Shown: positions 35,301 to 47,914, counted from the first letter of the stretch. The stretch is 64,000 nucleotides of DNA from Welwitschia mirabilis (GCA_051453625.1 JBOZIK010000001.1:202850697-202914696); one strand, 5' to 3'. The notes: generated from the letters alone by a model not told the origin. Program-made: numbers and translations.

Positions 35301-37075
35301 TTCATTTTAAAGATGCATTCACCATTACATTTACTTCCAAAGTCAACTATACTGAAAATTTATAAGATTGAACAGAGGATTAGTATATTCTACAATATTG
35401 CTTATCAAAATGAATTCTCGAACAGAGATATTTTAAGGACACTAGGGAAAGGATGCATGTTGCTTTGATTTCTGCTTATTAATACAACATTTCCTACTTC
35501 TTTATGAATGGTTGTCACATCAGCTTTTATAGTGTTAACCTTAGTGCCTATACAACTAGCATTTTCTCTTTGTGTTTCACATGTACAGTTTTCTTTACAG
35601 TGTTTCATCACAGTCTTTGTGTCTTGATTGCTTTGATGCCTTTAACATTTTAGTAATTCCAGTATTCCCATCGATATGTTTCACTTATCATGTCCAGTTA
35701 TGAATAATCTTGAAGTATGATTGCTTGCCACTTGCTGCTCCAAGTAATCACTATTGTCAACTAATAAAACGTCATGACGCTAGCATTACTTTACTAGAGA
35801 CTTTTACCAGATACCATGATATGGTAAGCCTAAACTTGTTATAATAGTGGGGTGACAATTAAGCATTAAAAATTAATCTAGACCTCAAAATTTTCTGGAC
35901 TACTACTGAAGTCTATATTGTAATCCTTACCCTCAAGGTCCACAAGAAAATGTACGTAAAACATTGTCACACTACAGCCAGTTATTATGTTGCCTAAGGT
36001 ATAGACCTGTATATGGAGGAATTCCAGACATTCCAGATAAATACTGTTTGTGAGCAAGGGCAACTTTCTTGGTCGATTGTGCATCTTGTTTTATTTGTAT
36101 TCAACTAGGATATTGAATCTGCCCCAAAATCCTTTGATTTATCCATGTCACACCCTTGTGGTAGGAACAGAAACCCACCCAATCCCAATCATATCGAATC
36201 TTCTTGAGTGCTTGCATTTCATTTGGAAGTATCGCATAAAAATTTGGTTCCACAAGGAGACTTACTCAGAGTTTACCACTGCTGTGAAGGCCTTTATCAT
36301 TTCATCCGTCAGTCTTACGGTTTTGCTACAGAGACCAAAGACCTGTAACAGCCAATTCTTTATGAGACACTTGACCTTTAGAAGTACAAGCTGACACGTG
36401 GTATAGTTCCATTGACTGGTACCTAGTTACTCTGGTGAAAGGCGTAAACAGTTGTAGCTCACTCTTGTGTTCTTTGGGCTCTGGTAAGGGAATTTTATTT
36501 TATCGGTTCCGCTCTGATTTTCATCACCTTAACCAAACACCCCCCACCTCCGACCTGCTCACTATAAAGGCTGGTTGTAGTTATATCCTAGCCTATCGGA
36601 AACAGTCAAATTCATGACTGATCCATATAGATTTCGCTGCACCTAATGAATAGATTTGTTCGTTTTCATTTAAGGAAAATGACAGGAAAGGAAAAAGAGA
36701 AAAGAGAAACCTGATTGCCAAAGTCCCAGGAATCCGGGCATTAACAAAAGATTGTAATACGACAAAGCCTTAACAGCGCTTTCGTACATGCAACGTTGTA
36801 AGAGTTAAAAGCTGAAACATACTTGAGAATTTTAACTTCTGGATGATTTCAAGGTCTTAGGGAAAAGGCCTAAGCATATTTGAACACACGGAGAATAACA
36901 GTTTGACAATCATTTCTAGTATTGAGTAAATGTTTCCCAAATGTTTAACAGCTAACTAAATCGCTTAGATATTCATGTGTTCTTCTAGAACACGCATTAT
37001 GCACCTCAAGAAATTCCCGACGAGAAATAGGAAGTTCAAAAGGGAAAGGAGTTAAAAGGGAACAGGATCTCAGAC

Positions 37076-37182
37076 CTGAAGCTTAGAAGATAGTAAGCAT
37101 CTCCTTCCTTGGTATTAGCCTCTGATACCTCGGCGATGCTTTGTATAATCGATTTTTCTTGTTCGGGAGTCAACACCTCCAT
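37076..37182 (-). CDS. Ubiquitin-specific protease (UBP5/8-like), exon 1
   Basis: First coding exon of the UBP gene, 35 codons plus two bases. It starts MEVLTPEQEKSIIQSIAE and ends KEGDAYYLLSF, followed by AG|GTCTGA. The split codon joins exon 2 in frame to make F-R-W-W-K. An acidic, helix-like N-terminus ending in EGD.(Y/F)YL directly before the WW motif is what plant UBP5/8-type DUSP proteins show. The ATG was chosen because it opens this frame and fits the short N-termini of relatives. The bases just before it (CTTAATTGCAG|A) look like a branch point plus acceptor, so a 5'-UTR intron may end one base upstream. Function by family: cysteine protease removing ubiquitin from conjugates; this exon contributes part of the DUSP domain, a likely protein-interaction module. 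Confidence 0.88.
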
Positions 37183-37460
37183 TCTGCAATTAAGTGACTG
37201 AGAGCATCTTTATTCCCTAATCATTGGATGCTTCCAAACCCTAACATGAGCTCCTCTAGTAACTCACTGCAAAATTTGCCACCTATTCCTAAAAACTTTT
37301 CAGGGAGATTTCAACTGCGATAAAAAATCTTAAGACAATAGAATGCGAAAGGACCAAATCAAGCTCGATTCTTATGAAGCTGCGACTGCTGAATCTTTTC
37401 TCTGGCTATTTACATGAAAATGAAATAATTAAACGGCTTCCAAAAATCGATATAGCTTAA
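37183..37460 (-). promoter_or_regulatory. Probable 5' leader region of the UBP gene
   Basis: This is immediately upstream of the exon 1 ATG on the minus strand. It is less AT-rich than its surroundings, with CpG-containing strings such as GTCGCAGCTTC and AATCGAGCTTG (37350-37395). No convincing TATA box was placed. The possible acceptor TTGCAG (37188-37183) suggests that part of this is a 5'-UTR intron. Confidence 0.3.
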
Positions 37461-38769
37461 GAAGGTTTAAGAATTTAAAGGAATTGTTCCTTTGAGCTTT
37501 TCAGGCATATCGTTACGTGTTTCCTCCCTTTCATTTTTTATTTTTCAAGTTTAGTTGGGAAATACAAAGTTAAAGCTATGGATAACCTTTCATTTGTTTT
37601 TTTTTTTTTGGCTGTTTACTATTAAGGTGTGAGGCTTTTATTTTTCTTTACATTAATTTTAGTTTTGATTATCATGTTATGTTTTGCCATTTGCACATAT
37701 AAAGTAGGGGAATGTTAAAACTTTTAGTGACTATACTTCTTTTAAAAATATAATCACCATGATTGTAGAAACATGTCAACAATGTGACAATATGTGAAGT
37801 ATAGCATACAAAAGTTTAAATTTCCAACCTTTACTTGGATGACAAGTGTCTTATTAATTGAATTAACACCCCATTGCCTATAAAACACAAAATAATAAAA
37901 GAAAAATAACAATAGTGTTTTCCTCAAAGAATTTTGTTATGGGAGAAAATTAATAGAAAATGGCTCGTTATTATAAAGCCCATGCTTAAATTTTTATAAA
38001 ATTCATTCTTTTCTTTAGAAACAAAGGATTTAACCAAAAAATTCAAGGAAAAAAAGGAGTTGGAAGTTAATACAAGAATACCTAAATTCTTTAATAACTA
38101 ACTTCTCCTTGAGTAGATACTCTAAAACAGGCAATTCAAAAGTGGTTGAAGAATAAATACATTAATTCCAACTAGACGAAATGTCACTTCATTTAACTTT
38201 TCATTAATAGAGATTCTATAAAGAGAATATTAAGATATATGAAGAAGTCCAATAAATAATTTTTCATAATAAAATGTCTTATTCATTGTCTCTTTCTTCC
38301 ATTTCAATTCTATGTCTAATGACTTTATACTTGTTATATATAAGATTTATAAGAAAGCAAGACTAGAATTTTTATCATTTGATGAAATAACTTAACACAA
38401 GAATCCATTGTAAATAAAAGAGAAAAAGAAAAACTAAAGGGGATAAGATATTGAAAATTATAATGCACAAATAGTAGCAAATAAAAGATGCTTATGTGTA
38501 AAGACCAAAAAGATATTGTAAAACATAGTGCATGTGGTATGCACCTCCTGTTCAAACTCTGCATATTTCCTAATAACTTTAGGAAAGTCCTTTTTGGCAT
38601 TTCTAGGTTATTTTGTTAATTTGGTAATTTTTGCTACCCTTAAGAAGGAATATGTGTTTGTTTCTTTGTTTGATGAAACCCTTCTAAGGGACTGCTAGGA
38701 GGAATGTAAGAACCTAGATATTAAAAGTAGTAAAGGGATAATCTAAGGTTAAAATGAGAATCCCATATA
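37461..38769. other. Intergenic sequence upstream of UBP; no feature seen
   Basis: AT-rich, with a poly-T tract near 37598-37610. No gene, repeat or element boundary was recognised. Confidence 0.5.
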
Positions 38770-38995
38770 TTGTGTTTTGAAACCCATTTGCACAAATAGA
38801 GAACTGTGATGAGCAACCAAGAATACTTAAAATTTAACTAAAGTTGAAGCATTATGCATAGAGAAGTAAAGTGAGTTAATCTTGTAAATATGGAGGCTCT
38901 AGCCCCTAGCCATGCCAGACATAACAGTTGGGCACATTTTGTCATAAGATTTCAATCATAATTTATATATAATGAAAGCATAGGTTTCTATTTTG
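38770..38995. repeat. Left member of a direct repeat flanking the Tat-like element
   Basis: It aligns with 56757-56980. Shared strings in order are GTTTTGAAACCCAT / ATTTTGAAACCTAT, AATACTTA, AAATATGGAG, AGCCCCTAG.CATGC and TTTCAATCATAATTTATA. Both copies lie outside the target-site duplication, so the repeat predates the insertion, with about 1.2 kb between the two copies at that time. Confidence 0.7.
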
Positions 38996-39992
38996 AAAAT
39001 CTCACTTTTAATGGGTGTAGTAGCCACATCTGAAGGGCTATTCAATTGGTTACAATATTAGGCATCTCCTTTAGGCTATGTAGGATTAATTTAAGGAAAC
39101 AACCATGATTACAACACAATCTTTAAGTGTAGTGGCATGATCATTTTAAGATCTACTTTTGTCATCAGGGGACAATTAATCTATTCTGTGGAGGACTCTA
39201 CTTTCGTTACAACTAAGACAAGCAAGTGGGCTCAACTTCCACAAACATTTCCGAATGTGGTTCTACAAGGGATGCATCTATTCTGCTAGAGTTTTCAGTG
39301 ACACTCAAGTCGCATGTTCCCACTTATAGCATGCTTCTTTATGATCACATGTGCCTTCAATCTTATAAATGCTTTATTTTTCTTCTTATGCTTTGCCTAG
39401 TGACAATTGAGATATATCATTTACAACACTCAATTTTTGCTACTTTTTCTTGTCAGTAAGAATCAGATGGAAAAGCATTTATGAAAGGGCTACATCTGAG
39501 TGCATCTTTGATTCCATTTAGGAAATGGAACCTACTATTATAGTATGTCGATGAGTTCAGTCAAGTCAATGAAGAACTTATTGGAGTTCTTGGTGTCAAA
39601 GAAGGTTTGGATGTCATTCGTTTAGGAAAAGAAACCCAACTAAAGAAACAAAAATAGACATGAAAGTTATTCAATGATAATAATTTGGATTTCAGATTTA
39701 GTGCATGATTTAAGAATAGATGTGAATCATCCCTTAAAGACATTTACAGAGCCTCTCTTTCCACTAATGAAAAGATTTTTTACATCCTCTACTAACAAGA
39801 GGAACCATTTCCAATGTGTGTTCTCTAAAAGAAGAAGTAATAATTTGGCATGCTTGGCTTCCTTTCCAACATAATCATGAGTGATTCATAAGCAAAAAGG
39901 ATGGGCATGTAGAGGGGGTTGAAGCTTGGAAGATACCTAAGTAAAACATCTCGGATCTAAAGAGAGGTAAACAAGCAAGTGTAGAAAGTGCA

Positions 39993-42900
39993 TGTTTAGG
40001 CAATTTTTTCTAAACAAGGAATTAGTTCTAAACATGACTTAATGATGAGTGGTTTGGTTTGATTTGATGTTCCATTGATAGTTTGATTTGAACATGTTTA
40101 ACTTTAGATGAGTTTAACTTGACATCTTCCTTCTAGCGTCAAATTGTTAATGAAATTTTTTTAAAACTAAGATTTTAGATTCGCTTCTTGATTTTATTAA
40201 CTATTTGAATTTGATTAAACATTGGGATGGATTAGTTTGGTAAGGTAATGTCAAATAAGCTCGAATGTAAGCTAATTACTTAGAATTAAGGATGAGAAAT
40301 AAACGATGTGATGCAAATGTAGTGATAATTTCTCCCTCTCTATAAAGCATTAACGAAAACTACTAACCATGTCTACATGAAATGAGGCATAAAAATTTAA
40401 GATCTTAGCATCGTTTCAATTTTGTAGAGAAAACATGAATACAAGTAACCCAAATGCAGTTTTATCTTTTCTAAATGTAAATTGCAAAGTAACCATGTGC
40501 AAGCAAAGAAATGGCTAGCAAATCTATTCGACCTCAACACTCAATTTAAATTCTCATAGATGTAAGATATACAACAATGCAAGAATTAAGTTTCTTTTTG
40601 TAAGAATGTTAACATCTCAGAGTTGAGGTGGTTTTATAGTAATTTGGGGAGTAGAATGGAATTACTGAAACATGGAAAGCAAAATAAGCACTGAAACCTA
40701 GGCAATCTATGCCTTGATCTCTTTCTTGTATTAGTTGTGAACCTTCCTCCTTTCTGTAATGCAGCCTTGTTATCCTTTATTTTTTGGTACACACTCTTTG
40801 CTACGTTGATCATTTTTCATCCTTGAGTTGTTTCCTAATTATTCCTCTTCTTTCTTTTATTACCTTTATATCTTTGCCTTCTTCATGATTTTGCCACCTC
40901 CTCTAGACATTCAGCCAATGTCTATTTACCACTGTGTCCCTAGTGCATCTTTCTAGCTTTCTTTGTTTTCAATCTCTTTCTCCCTTTTGTGCCAGTGTTA
41001 TAGCATCTTTTTTTTTTTATTGTCATCCTTTACTGAGTGTTTCCTTCTTCTCTAATGATGCTAGCTCTTCTATTTTATCATGTTTTCTATTTTGGCATGT
41101 CTTCTTTCTACCTTACAAAGTTTTCCTTGTAGGATCTTTTCCCTGATTTCTAACACCATAGTCTTTCTTTCTTCAGATGTAGAGCTCCTTCTTAGTAGGG
41201 AACAAAGTGATGGAATGCAGTACTCCCACTCATCTTAACTCTCTATTGTCATCCTTTATGTCATTTCCCTTTTGTCTTTTCTTCCAGTTTTTGTGTTCAT
41301 TATGCTCACCCCTTTTTCTGATGCTCTCTTATCTTTTATTTCTTCCCTACTTCCTTTTGGCACCTTCCTACAATTTTCTCTCCCTGATTATTTGTTCCCT
41401 CTTCAATGTTGTCAACATGCTTTGAATGTGCCTTGTTGTTTCACTGATGTCCCCCACTCCTCTGATGTAGTCTTGTCACTACCATTCCTATTGCATCCTC
41501 CTTCTCCACTGCGTTCATTTGTCATCTTTAATTATTTCTGGCTATGTGAAAGGGAATAATATGTGGCATTCCTTACGTGGTTTTTGCTAGCATTGAAGGC
41601 AATATCATTACCGCTATTAAAGTTGATCATCTTTTCATAGGAGCCAACGTGTGTACTAGCCATTATTAGTGCTCCTAGTGTGGTAGCTATTTTTATTCTC
41701 AAGACCCACTAGATGTTTTGTTGTTTTTTTCCTTGAACGCCCTGATCACTTGTCACCTTTCTTACACTCTTTCTCTTACGCATGACTCTACCACTCCTTT
41801 GGTATCCTCCTCACCCTTGTGAAATTACCTCTTACTAGCTATTTACATGAACGCTGCCACTGTGTTTGCTAGTATTCTGTGTCCTTTGTGCTATGATGCT
41901 ATCCACTACTTCTTTATTCAACTTTGATGCAATCCCTCTAGTACCACCGTTCCTACTATTCATTAGCTCAACCTCATCTTTGCAGAATCTACCCTAGATG
42001 CACCCATCAATATTTCCTTTGAGACAAATAATGACACCCTTATATGAGTGGTATGTGATGCACTACCACGTAAGCCAATGACTAAGCAAAGCCACAAAAA
42101 ATGACATAATAATTAGTGTCACATAGATAAGTAAAAGTATTGGTCGCATCATCCTTAGAATAGCTATGAGCTTGCGGATACTACTTTTTGAAAGAAGGGT
42201 GATAGTTAGTGGACAAGCAGGACTAGGACCAATCATTACAGTAATACTATTGATTCCCAAAGATAATGCAGGCATTATTGCAGTTGCCGATGGTCTTCAA
42301 CTGTAATGGAAAAACTCTTCAAACAATAAAATGTCGAAAAATTCACTATTTCAGTCTTGGTTGAGGGAGTATTTTGCTAGTGTCATCGGTTGTCTTCCTC
42401 ACACCAAATAACTAAGCTTGCCACTGTGGACACTCGATCAATAGGTGTGCTGCTCGTTAGCATCAAAGGTGCAACTGGTTTGTGTTCAAACTCAGCCCAT
42501 TTTGGTGTCTAATACCCGATTAAATGTTCATGTTTATTATAGGTGTAGCTCTTCACCTCCACCAGGTAATGTCACTGCTCAGATCATGTATGAACACTTC
42601 TTTTTAACTGTAAGTGTGGCTGCTTTTGCTAGCAAGAAATTTGATGTTGAAATTAGTATAAGGAAGATTTGTTGTAATGATTTTCAAGATGGTTTTGGTC
42701 ATTAACTTTTGTATTATTTGAATCTTTGAAGTGAAGATGAAGATGAAGGGATGCAAACTTCAGGGATTGATGAGGGGCTATAGATAAAGAAAGACAACAC
42801 TGAAGGCACAATTGTAAGAACTTTATGGGAAGGGATGCAGAAATAGAGACTATGTCACAGTAATATACTAGATGGATAGATAGTTAAGATATTCACTGCA

Positions 42901-43483
42901 GGCATTAATAAATGAATTAAGTGCATCTTTCCATTTGTTCTCATAAAGTTCTTTGTTTAAGGTGACTAACATATCCAATGTGCTATAATAAATTTTATCT
43001 TTGATTTTTCTCCTTGTTACATGAATATATTTTGTATTAAGAATAATGCACATTTTACATTGTTCAACGTATGACTTATAGGTAGGCTTATCCTTTCCCC
43101 TATAAGACTGTGGAAATATGTGATACTAGTCTTTCAAGAATCCATCCTTTAACTAACAAAATATCTTAAGAACCGGTTTGAATGGACATGTTGAGAGGAA
43201 AATTTTGATTTTATGAAACTAGTGTAAAGAATAAGGAATACATGATTACCTAGTAAGGAGCAAGATGGGGTAAAATGTGGAACTAATTGATTCATGAATT
43301 AATCATTAAATAATGGTAAGTGGGAAATGGACAAGCAAATTTGGTATGTACGTGTTAATATGACCTGGGATGGGGGTGATGCTACATGACATTTACAAAA
43401 GAAAAGTGATTTTAGAAGGGGGAAATTAATGTAAATGATACTAGGGAGGGGTGATAAAAGAGAAATTAAAACCACATATTAAA
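39993..43483 (-). mobile_element. 3' LTR of the Tat-like element (3,491 bp)
   Basis: It aligns along its length with 49591-52690 plus 56275-56701. On the minus strand it begins beside the PPT and ends CCTAAACA at 39993, next to the target duplication. Near its end it holds a PBS-like sequence (TTTGACGCTAGAAGG, 40143-40129) preceded by TTAACA, about 150 bp before the true end. Open frames within it (for example 40934-41559, plus) are weak Ser/Leu/Phe-rich readings of T/C-rich DNA and not supported as genes. Confidence 0.88.
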
Positions 43484-43498
43484 GTTTCCCCCCTTTTC
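43484..43498 (-). other. Polypurine tract of the Tat-like element
   Basis: On the minus strand GAAAAGGGGGGAAAC abuts the first base of the 3' LTR, the position required for plus-strand priming in Ty3 elements. Confidence 0.85.
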
Positions 43499-43605
43499 AG
43501 TATGAGGTAAATGAAGGAAATCCCCATATCAAAAAATAAATAAATTAAGCACATGCCCCCTGTGATGTTTTCACATTTTCACATGATTTTGTTTTTGAAT
43601 TTTTT

Positions 43606-43686
43606 TACTTCTCTCTCTCTCTCTCTCTCGCCCTCCCCTCACCCCCCACTCTTCCCCTTCCTCCCCCACCTCCCACCCCCTTCCCA
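43606..43686 (-). repeat. Long polypurine/G-rich tract near the PPT, with G-quadruplex pattern
   Basis: The plus strand is almost pure pyrimidine over 80 bases: a (CT)n run, then C-runs at 43642-43647, 43654-43657, 43663-43667, 43672-43674, 43676-43680 and 43683-43685. On the minus (element sense) strand this gives GGG-AA-GGGGG-T-GGG-AGGT-GGGGG, fitting the G3+N1-7 quadruplex pattern. It lies about 110-190 bp upstream of the PPT in element orientation. Confidence 0.8.
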
Positions 43687-44828
43687 GCCTAGCCTCCCTT
43701 CTCTTCTTTTGAAATTAAAAAGATGCATCGGTGAGGAGGGATGCTCAACAAGTGAATGCAAAAATATGAGGACGTGGTATGAATGGTATATCATGGTGGA
43801 AATGAGTAAAGGTAGAAAATGGGAAATGGCAAGGATAAAAGGCATCTACCCACAATCATAAAAATGAGCAAGGATGCATTAGGATGTAAAAAAGTAATAA
43901 ATAAAACAAGGTTAATGAGGGATAGTGATGATGGAAAATGGATGATCATGATATCATAAAATGACAAAATGGGATGGTAAAAGGTAATGGGTATCAAAAG
44001 ATAATAAATTAACTGAGAAGTGATGTTAGTCTCAAATAGGCTAAGAGTAAATGCAAAAATGATTTTGAGGTAATTAATTTCGTGTACTAAAAAAGACTAG
44101 GTGTGAATGAACAAATAGGTGTATGAAAAATATTATTTCCTATGCCTATAAATGTTAACCTAACAAAGTCCGTTGGTGTAAATCATGAATGATGTTCAAC
44201 ATCACAAACATGTGGTTTGATGCTAAACATCATAAAGTATCATGCGATAAGGGCAGTGATTATGATAGTATATTTGGTTATCCTATTAAGCATCAATATA
44301 ATGTCAAGACTATAACTCAATTTAATCATCAACAATAGAAACAAATGATGTCTTACTAACCATTCATTCAATAATAAATATGTTTTAAATTCTCGTGAAG
44401 TTATAGCTTCAAAGTCATGGAAAATTAAGCTAATGGTATGTTTGAAAAGCACAATTTATCATGATGGGTGGAGTTCAACCAAAGCCAAGAGCATACGAAT
44501 CCGTAAGCAGAAGTCATATCATGAGCAACTAACACCCTCATGGAGCTTTCACAACTAACATATCACATTGCCAAAGTCCCCTCTTGGGAATATTTTACCC
44601 AGTGTGCTTGTAGTAAGATCTCATGACTTTTTTCAATTTCTTTCCTTTCTTTTTTGAACATTGATTGATCATTGGAATGGTAAATTTTAAGGGTTGTAGC
44701 TAAGGATAAGTGTTAGATTTAACATAATTGATACTAATGTAGAACAACATAAGACATTAGGGGCCATAGACATGGAAATGTCTTAGGACTGGATGAAATC
44801 CAATGTTACCATCATAAATACCTCAAAG

Positions 44829-45563
44829 TAGAAAACTACTTTAATGAAGACTCACATGTGGCTTAATAGAAGACCAAACGAATNNNNNNNNNNNNNNNNN
44901 NNNNNNNNNNNNNNNNNNNNNNNNNNNNNNNNNNNNNNNNNNNNNNNNNNNNNNNNNNNNNNNNNNNNNNNNNNNNNNNNNNNNNNNNNNNNNNNNNNNN
45001 NNNNNNNNNNNNNNNNNNNNNNNNNNNNNNNNNNNNNNNNNNNNNNNNNNNNNNNNNNNNNNNNNNNNNNNNNNNNNNNNNNNNNNNNNNNNNNNNNNNN
45101 NNNNNNNNNNNNNNNNNNNNNNNNNNNNNNNNNNNNNNNNNNNNNNNNNNNNNNNNNNNNNNNNNNNNNNNNNNNNNNNNNNNNNNNNNNNNNNNNNNNN
45201 NNNNNNNNNNNNNNNNNNNNNNNNNNNNNNNNNNNNNNNNNNNNNNNNNNNNNNNNNNNNNNNNNNNNNNNNNNNNNNNNNNNNNNNNNNNNNNNNNNNN
45301 NNNNNNNNNNNNNNNNNNNNNNNNNNNNNNNNNNNNNNNNNNNNNNNNNNNNNNNNNNNNNNNNNNNNNNNNNNNNNNNNNNNNNNNNNNNNNNNNNNNN
45401 NNNNNNNNNNNNNNNNNNNNNNNNNNNNNNNNNNNNNNNNNNNNNNNNNNNNNNNNNNNNNNNNNNNNNNNNNNNNNNNNNNNNNNNNNNNNNNNNNNNN
45501 NNNNNNNNTAGAAAACTACTTTAATGAAGACTCAAATGTGGCTTAATAGAAGACCAAACGAAT
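44829..45563. other. Assembly gap (625 N) flanked by a 55-bp direct repeat
   Basis: The gap is 44884-45508. The 55 bases before it (44829-44883, starting TAGAAAACTACTTTAATGAA) recur directly after it (45509-45563) with one mismatch. Either the contig ends overlap and the gap is false, or there is a tandem repeat that broke the assembly. Confidence 0.95.
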
Positions 45564-47024
45564 AGACAGCCCAAAAGAGAAATGACTTAACTAATAGACC
45601 CCGCTAAGAAGCCATTTAGGTAAAGGTAAAAAGAAGAATCATCTCTAAAACAAAAGGATCTTCCTGTTCAATTGCTTCTATCATGTCGAGTATATGTTAA
45701 TAGTTATTGATGTAATCTCAATTATTGTTCATTGACCCTAAATTTTTTATCAACATCTAAATTAGAAATCTCAACAAAGCCATTTAAAATGTACTTCTTT
45801 TTAAGATGAGTACCTAGCCACTTATAAGTTAATTCATTGTAAAGATGTGCTTAAAGATTACATAATGAGACGAAGTGGCTAGAGTTGAAGGGTGGAAAAG
45901 GATGAACCCCCCCAAAAAAAAAAAAAACCCAAAAACCCATATCTATATATAGTTGAGTGGAAATGTAGATGAATTGTAAAAGGAATATCATTATTATTGA
46001 TGTCATAGATGGCAAGATATTTAGAAGAAAACGTAAAAGTGTGAAATAAAAGAGGATGAATGTGAAAAGGAAACATGGTGTTATACTAAATGAATAGGGA
46101 TAATTCTATGAAAGTAAGGTACCTTGGTGAATGGAATGCATGCTATGGTGTAGTAATAAGAAGGTAGGAGATGGTAGGACCTATGCTAAGTATATGTGAT
46201 GGATGTCTATCTTGAACACTACTCATTAAACCAATGATCTACCATATCAACTCAACCATAACATGTAAAACACAAATGAACAACCCAAGCATCAAATTTA
46301 CATGACATGTGTAAAGTAATAATATTACCTTGCATGAAAATTGATGTGTATATACATGGGATCTATCATCCAAAAGGTAAATGCAATGGAAAAAGCATTT
46401 GAATTTACCAATGAATATGCAAGAAATGATCGAACCATGGTATGCAACAAAATGACGTATTTTGAATTTTCTTTTATTGATAATGTTTTTCGCCCCTTTT
46501 TTAAAAAGGTTTTTGAAAATCTTTGATACATTACACTTTGGAAATGTGCATAAGCAGTGTGATAGGATAAGGATTTTACTTAGCTATCAAGACTTTGCTC
46601 GGCTGCATGAACTCATCTAGCATGAGGTACTTTAATCATCAAGAACCTTGTCCTCTGTATTTTTGCTAGACAAGAAAGCTAACATTTTTTCCCTTTTTTG
46701 TATTTTTAATTATTTTTTTAAATACATATATACATATATTTTATGGTTTTCATGTTCTTTTTTCTCTTCTTTTTTCTTTCTTCTTTTTTTAGAAAAAAGT
46801 ATTTGAGAAGCTTAGATCATGAACTAGTTGGAAAGTTGTTTAGGAGGAATGGAATCTGCTCACATCTAGGCTTTAAGTATTGGGGATGAATGGGACCTTC
46901 ATTTTATAAGGGTGCAATCGATGGTGTTCAAAACGCAAGAAAGGGATTGTCATCTTCTCAGGTATAAGAGGTGATAATGGAGAAGATGATGTGGATGGTG
47001 CTTTCACATTTGCTATGGTGTGAT

Positions 47025-47426
47025 TTTATTCTAATTAACTAAACTTTCAGACTTGACGATCTTTAACTTTTAATGGGGTAATGATATGATTGCCCTCCTA
47101 TCCATTATCCATGGGTGCATTAAAAATAAATTAAATGCAACTGCATTATCTATTACATAGAACTTAGTATCCTTAAACTTTTGAGCCACTTCGATAGGTA
47201 AAGTGACTATCTCTCTTGATTTGTATTTATGATCATTGAATCCTCTACTGATTACACTCTTGTTTGAATTTAGAAGATGGCCCATTTTGAACTTCTCAAG
47301 GCATGATGGACCTATTACATTTAATTCGGCTCCATAATCGACCAAGGCTCTACTCACTTTGGTAGGCCTAATGTTTATAGATATGTAATGTGATTTGGTT
47401 ACTATCATCCTCTTAGGGATGATCAA
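47025..47426 (-). pseudogene. Retropepsin (protease) domain of the Tat-like element
   Basis: The minus strand reads KVSRALVDYGAELNVIGPS, then an R-G-F-N/D stretch, EIVTLPIEVAQKFKDTKFYV, NLFLMHPWIMDR and AIISLPH, with LKIVKSESLVN after a stop. This matches the plant Ty3 aspartic protease order: RALVD(S/T)G..LNV, V.AFD...(R)E..G.I.L.., F.VLD....YN.LLGRPWI, A..S.LHQ.LKF. The catalytic D-(S/T)-G reads D-Y-G and LLGRPWI reads LFLMHPWI, so it would not be active. An ATG at 47426 opens 118 codons, but in an intact element this domain is part of a polyprotein. Confidence 0.88.
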
Positions 47427-47914
47427 GATCTCATAATATGAGAACTATATTGTTTTTTCATATTTTTCATTCTTTTGAAAGTGCACCTACTTTGATGTGG
47501 TTTCCTCTTTAGGTGGTTGAATTTGATCATGAGATAATTTTAGGCTTACTCACTCCTCGCATATTATTTCAAATGCAAGTCTATGAGGCTTAAAACTCCC
47601 AATTAATGAGGTAAAATATTGGTATGCCTTCTTTAATTTAGAGGCAATCGACTACGTTTGCACATGTGATCAAGGGACAAGACATCTTAGTATTTTCTCC
47701 AAACCATCGCCTTTAATTTCTTCTTGTTTTCTTGCATAATTTATTTTAAGGATTTTTCATGTTAATCTTGGATTACTAGAATTTAAAAGGGATCATTATC
47801 ATTTTTAAATGCTACATTTTGTAGTAATTATGGCATAAAAAGGGCATATAAGAAAAAGGGTTGTCATAGATCTATAGCTATTCATTTTTAGTACTAAGAT
47901 CATTTCAAATTTTA

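Larger units (their letters stand above)
10095..37075 (-). other. UBP intron 1, 26,981 bp, filled with transposable elements
   Basis: The intron is defined by an AG|GTCTGA donor after exon 1 and a TTTCTTTCAG acceptor before exon 2. The splice phase matches exactly. It contains a SINE, tandem and palindromic repeats, a same-strand SIRE-like Copia remnant, an opposite-strand Athila-like element and a TRIM-like unit. Stretches 10095-12370, 12571-14900 and 32400-37075 show no gene that I recognise, only short unconvincing open frames. The small frames near 14600-14800 (minus) and 34021-34230 (plus) match no family known to me. Confidence 0.85.

Noticed and set aside
36385-36410. ACACGTGG G-box as a promoter element of UBP
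   Set aside because: It lies inside intron 1, about 700 bp downstream of exon 1, with no other promoter feature; a chance match is likely.
40934-41559. Plus-strand frames rich in Ser, Phe and Leu
   Set aside because: They lie inside the 3' LTR, on the strand opposite to the element, and reflect T/C-rich sequence; the equivalent frames in the other LTR differ.
44844-45524. 226-residue plus-strand frame
   Set aside because: It crosses the 625-N gap; only a few real codons exist at each end.
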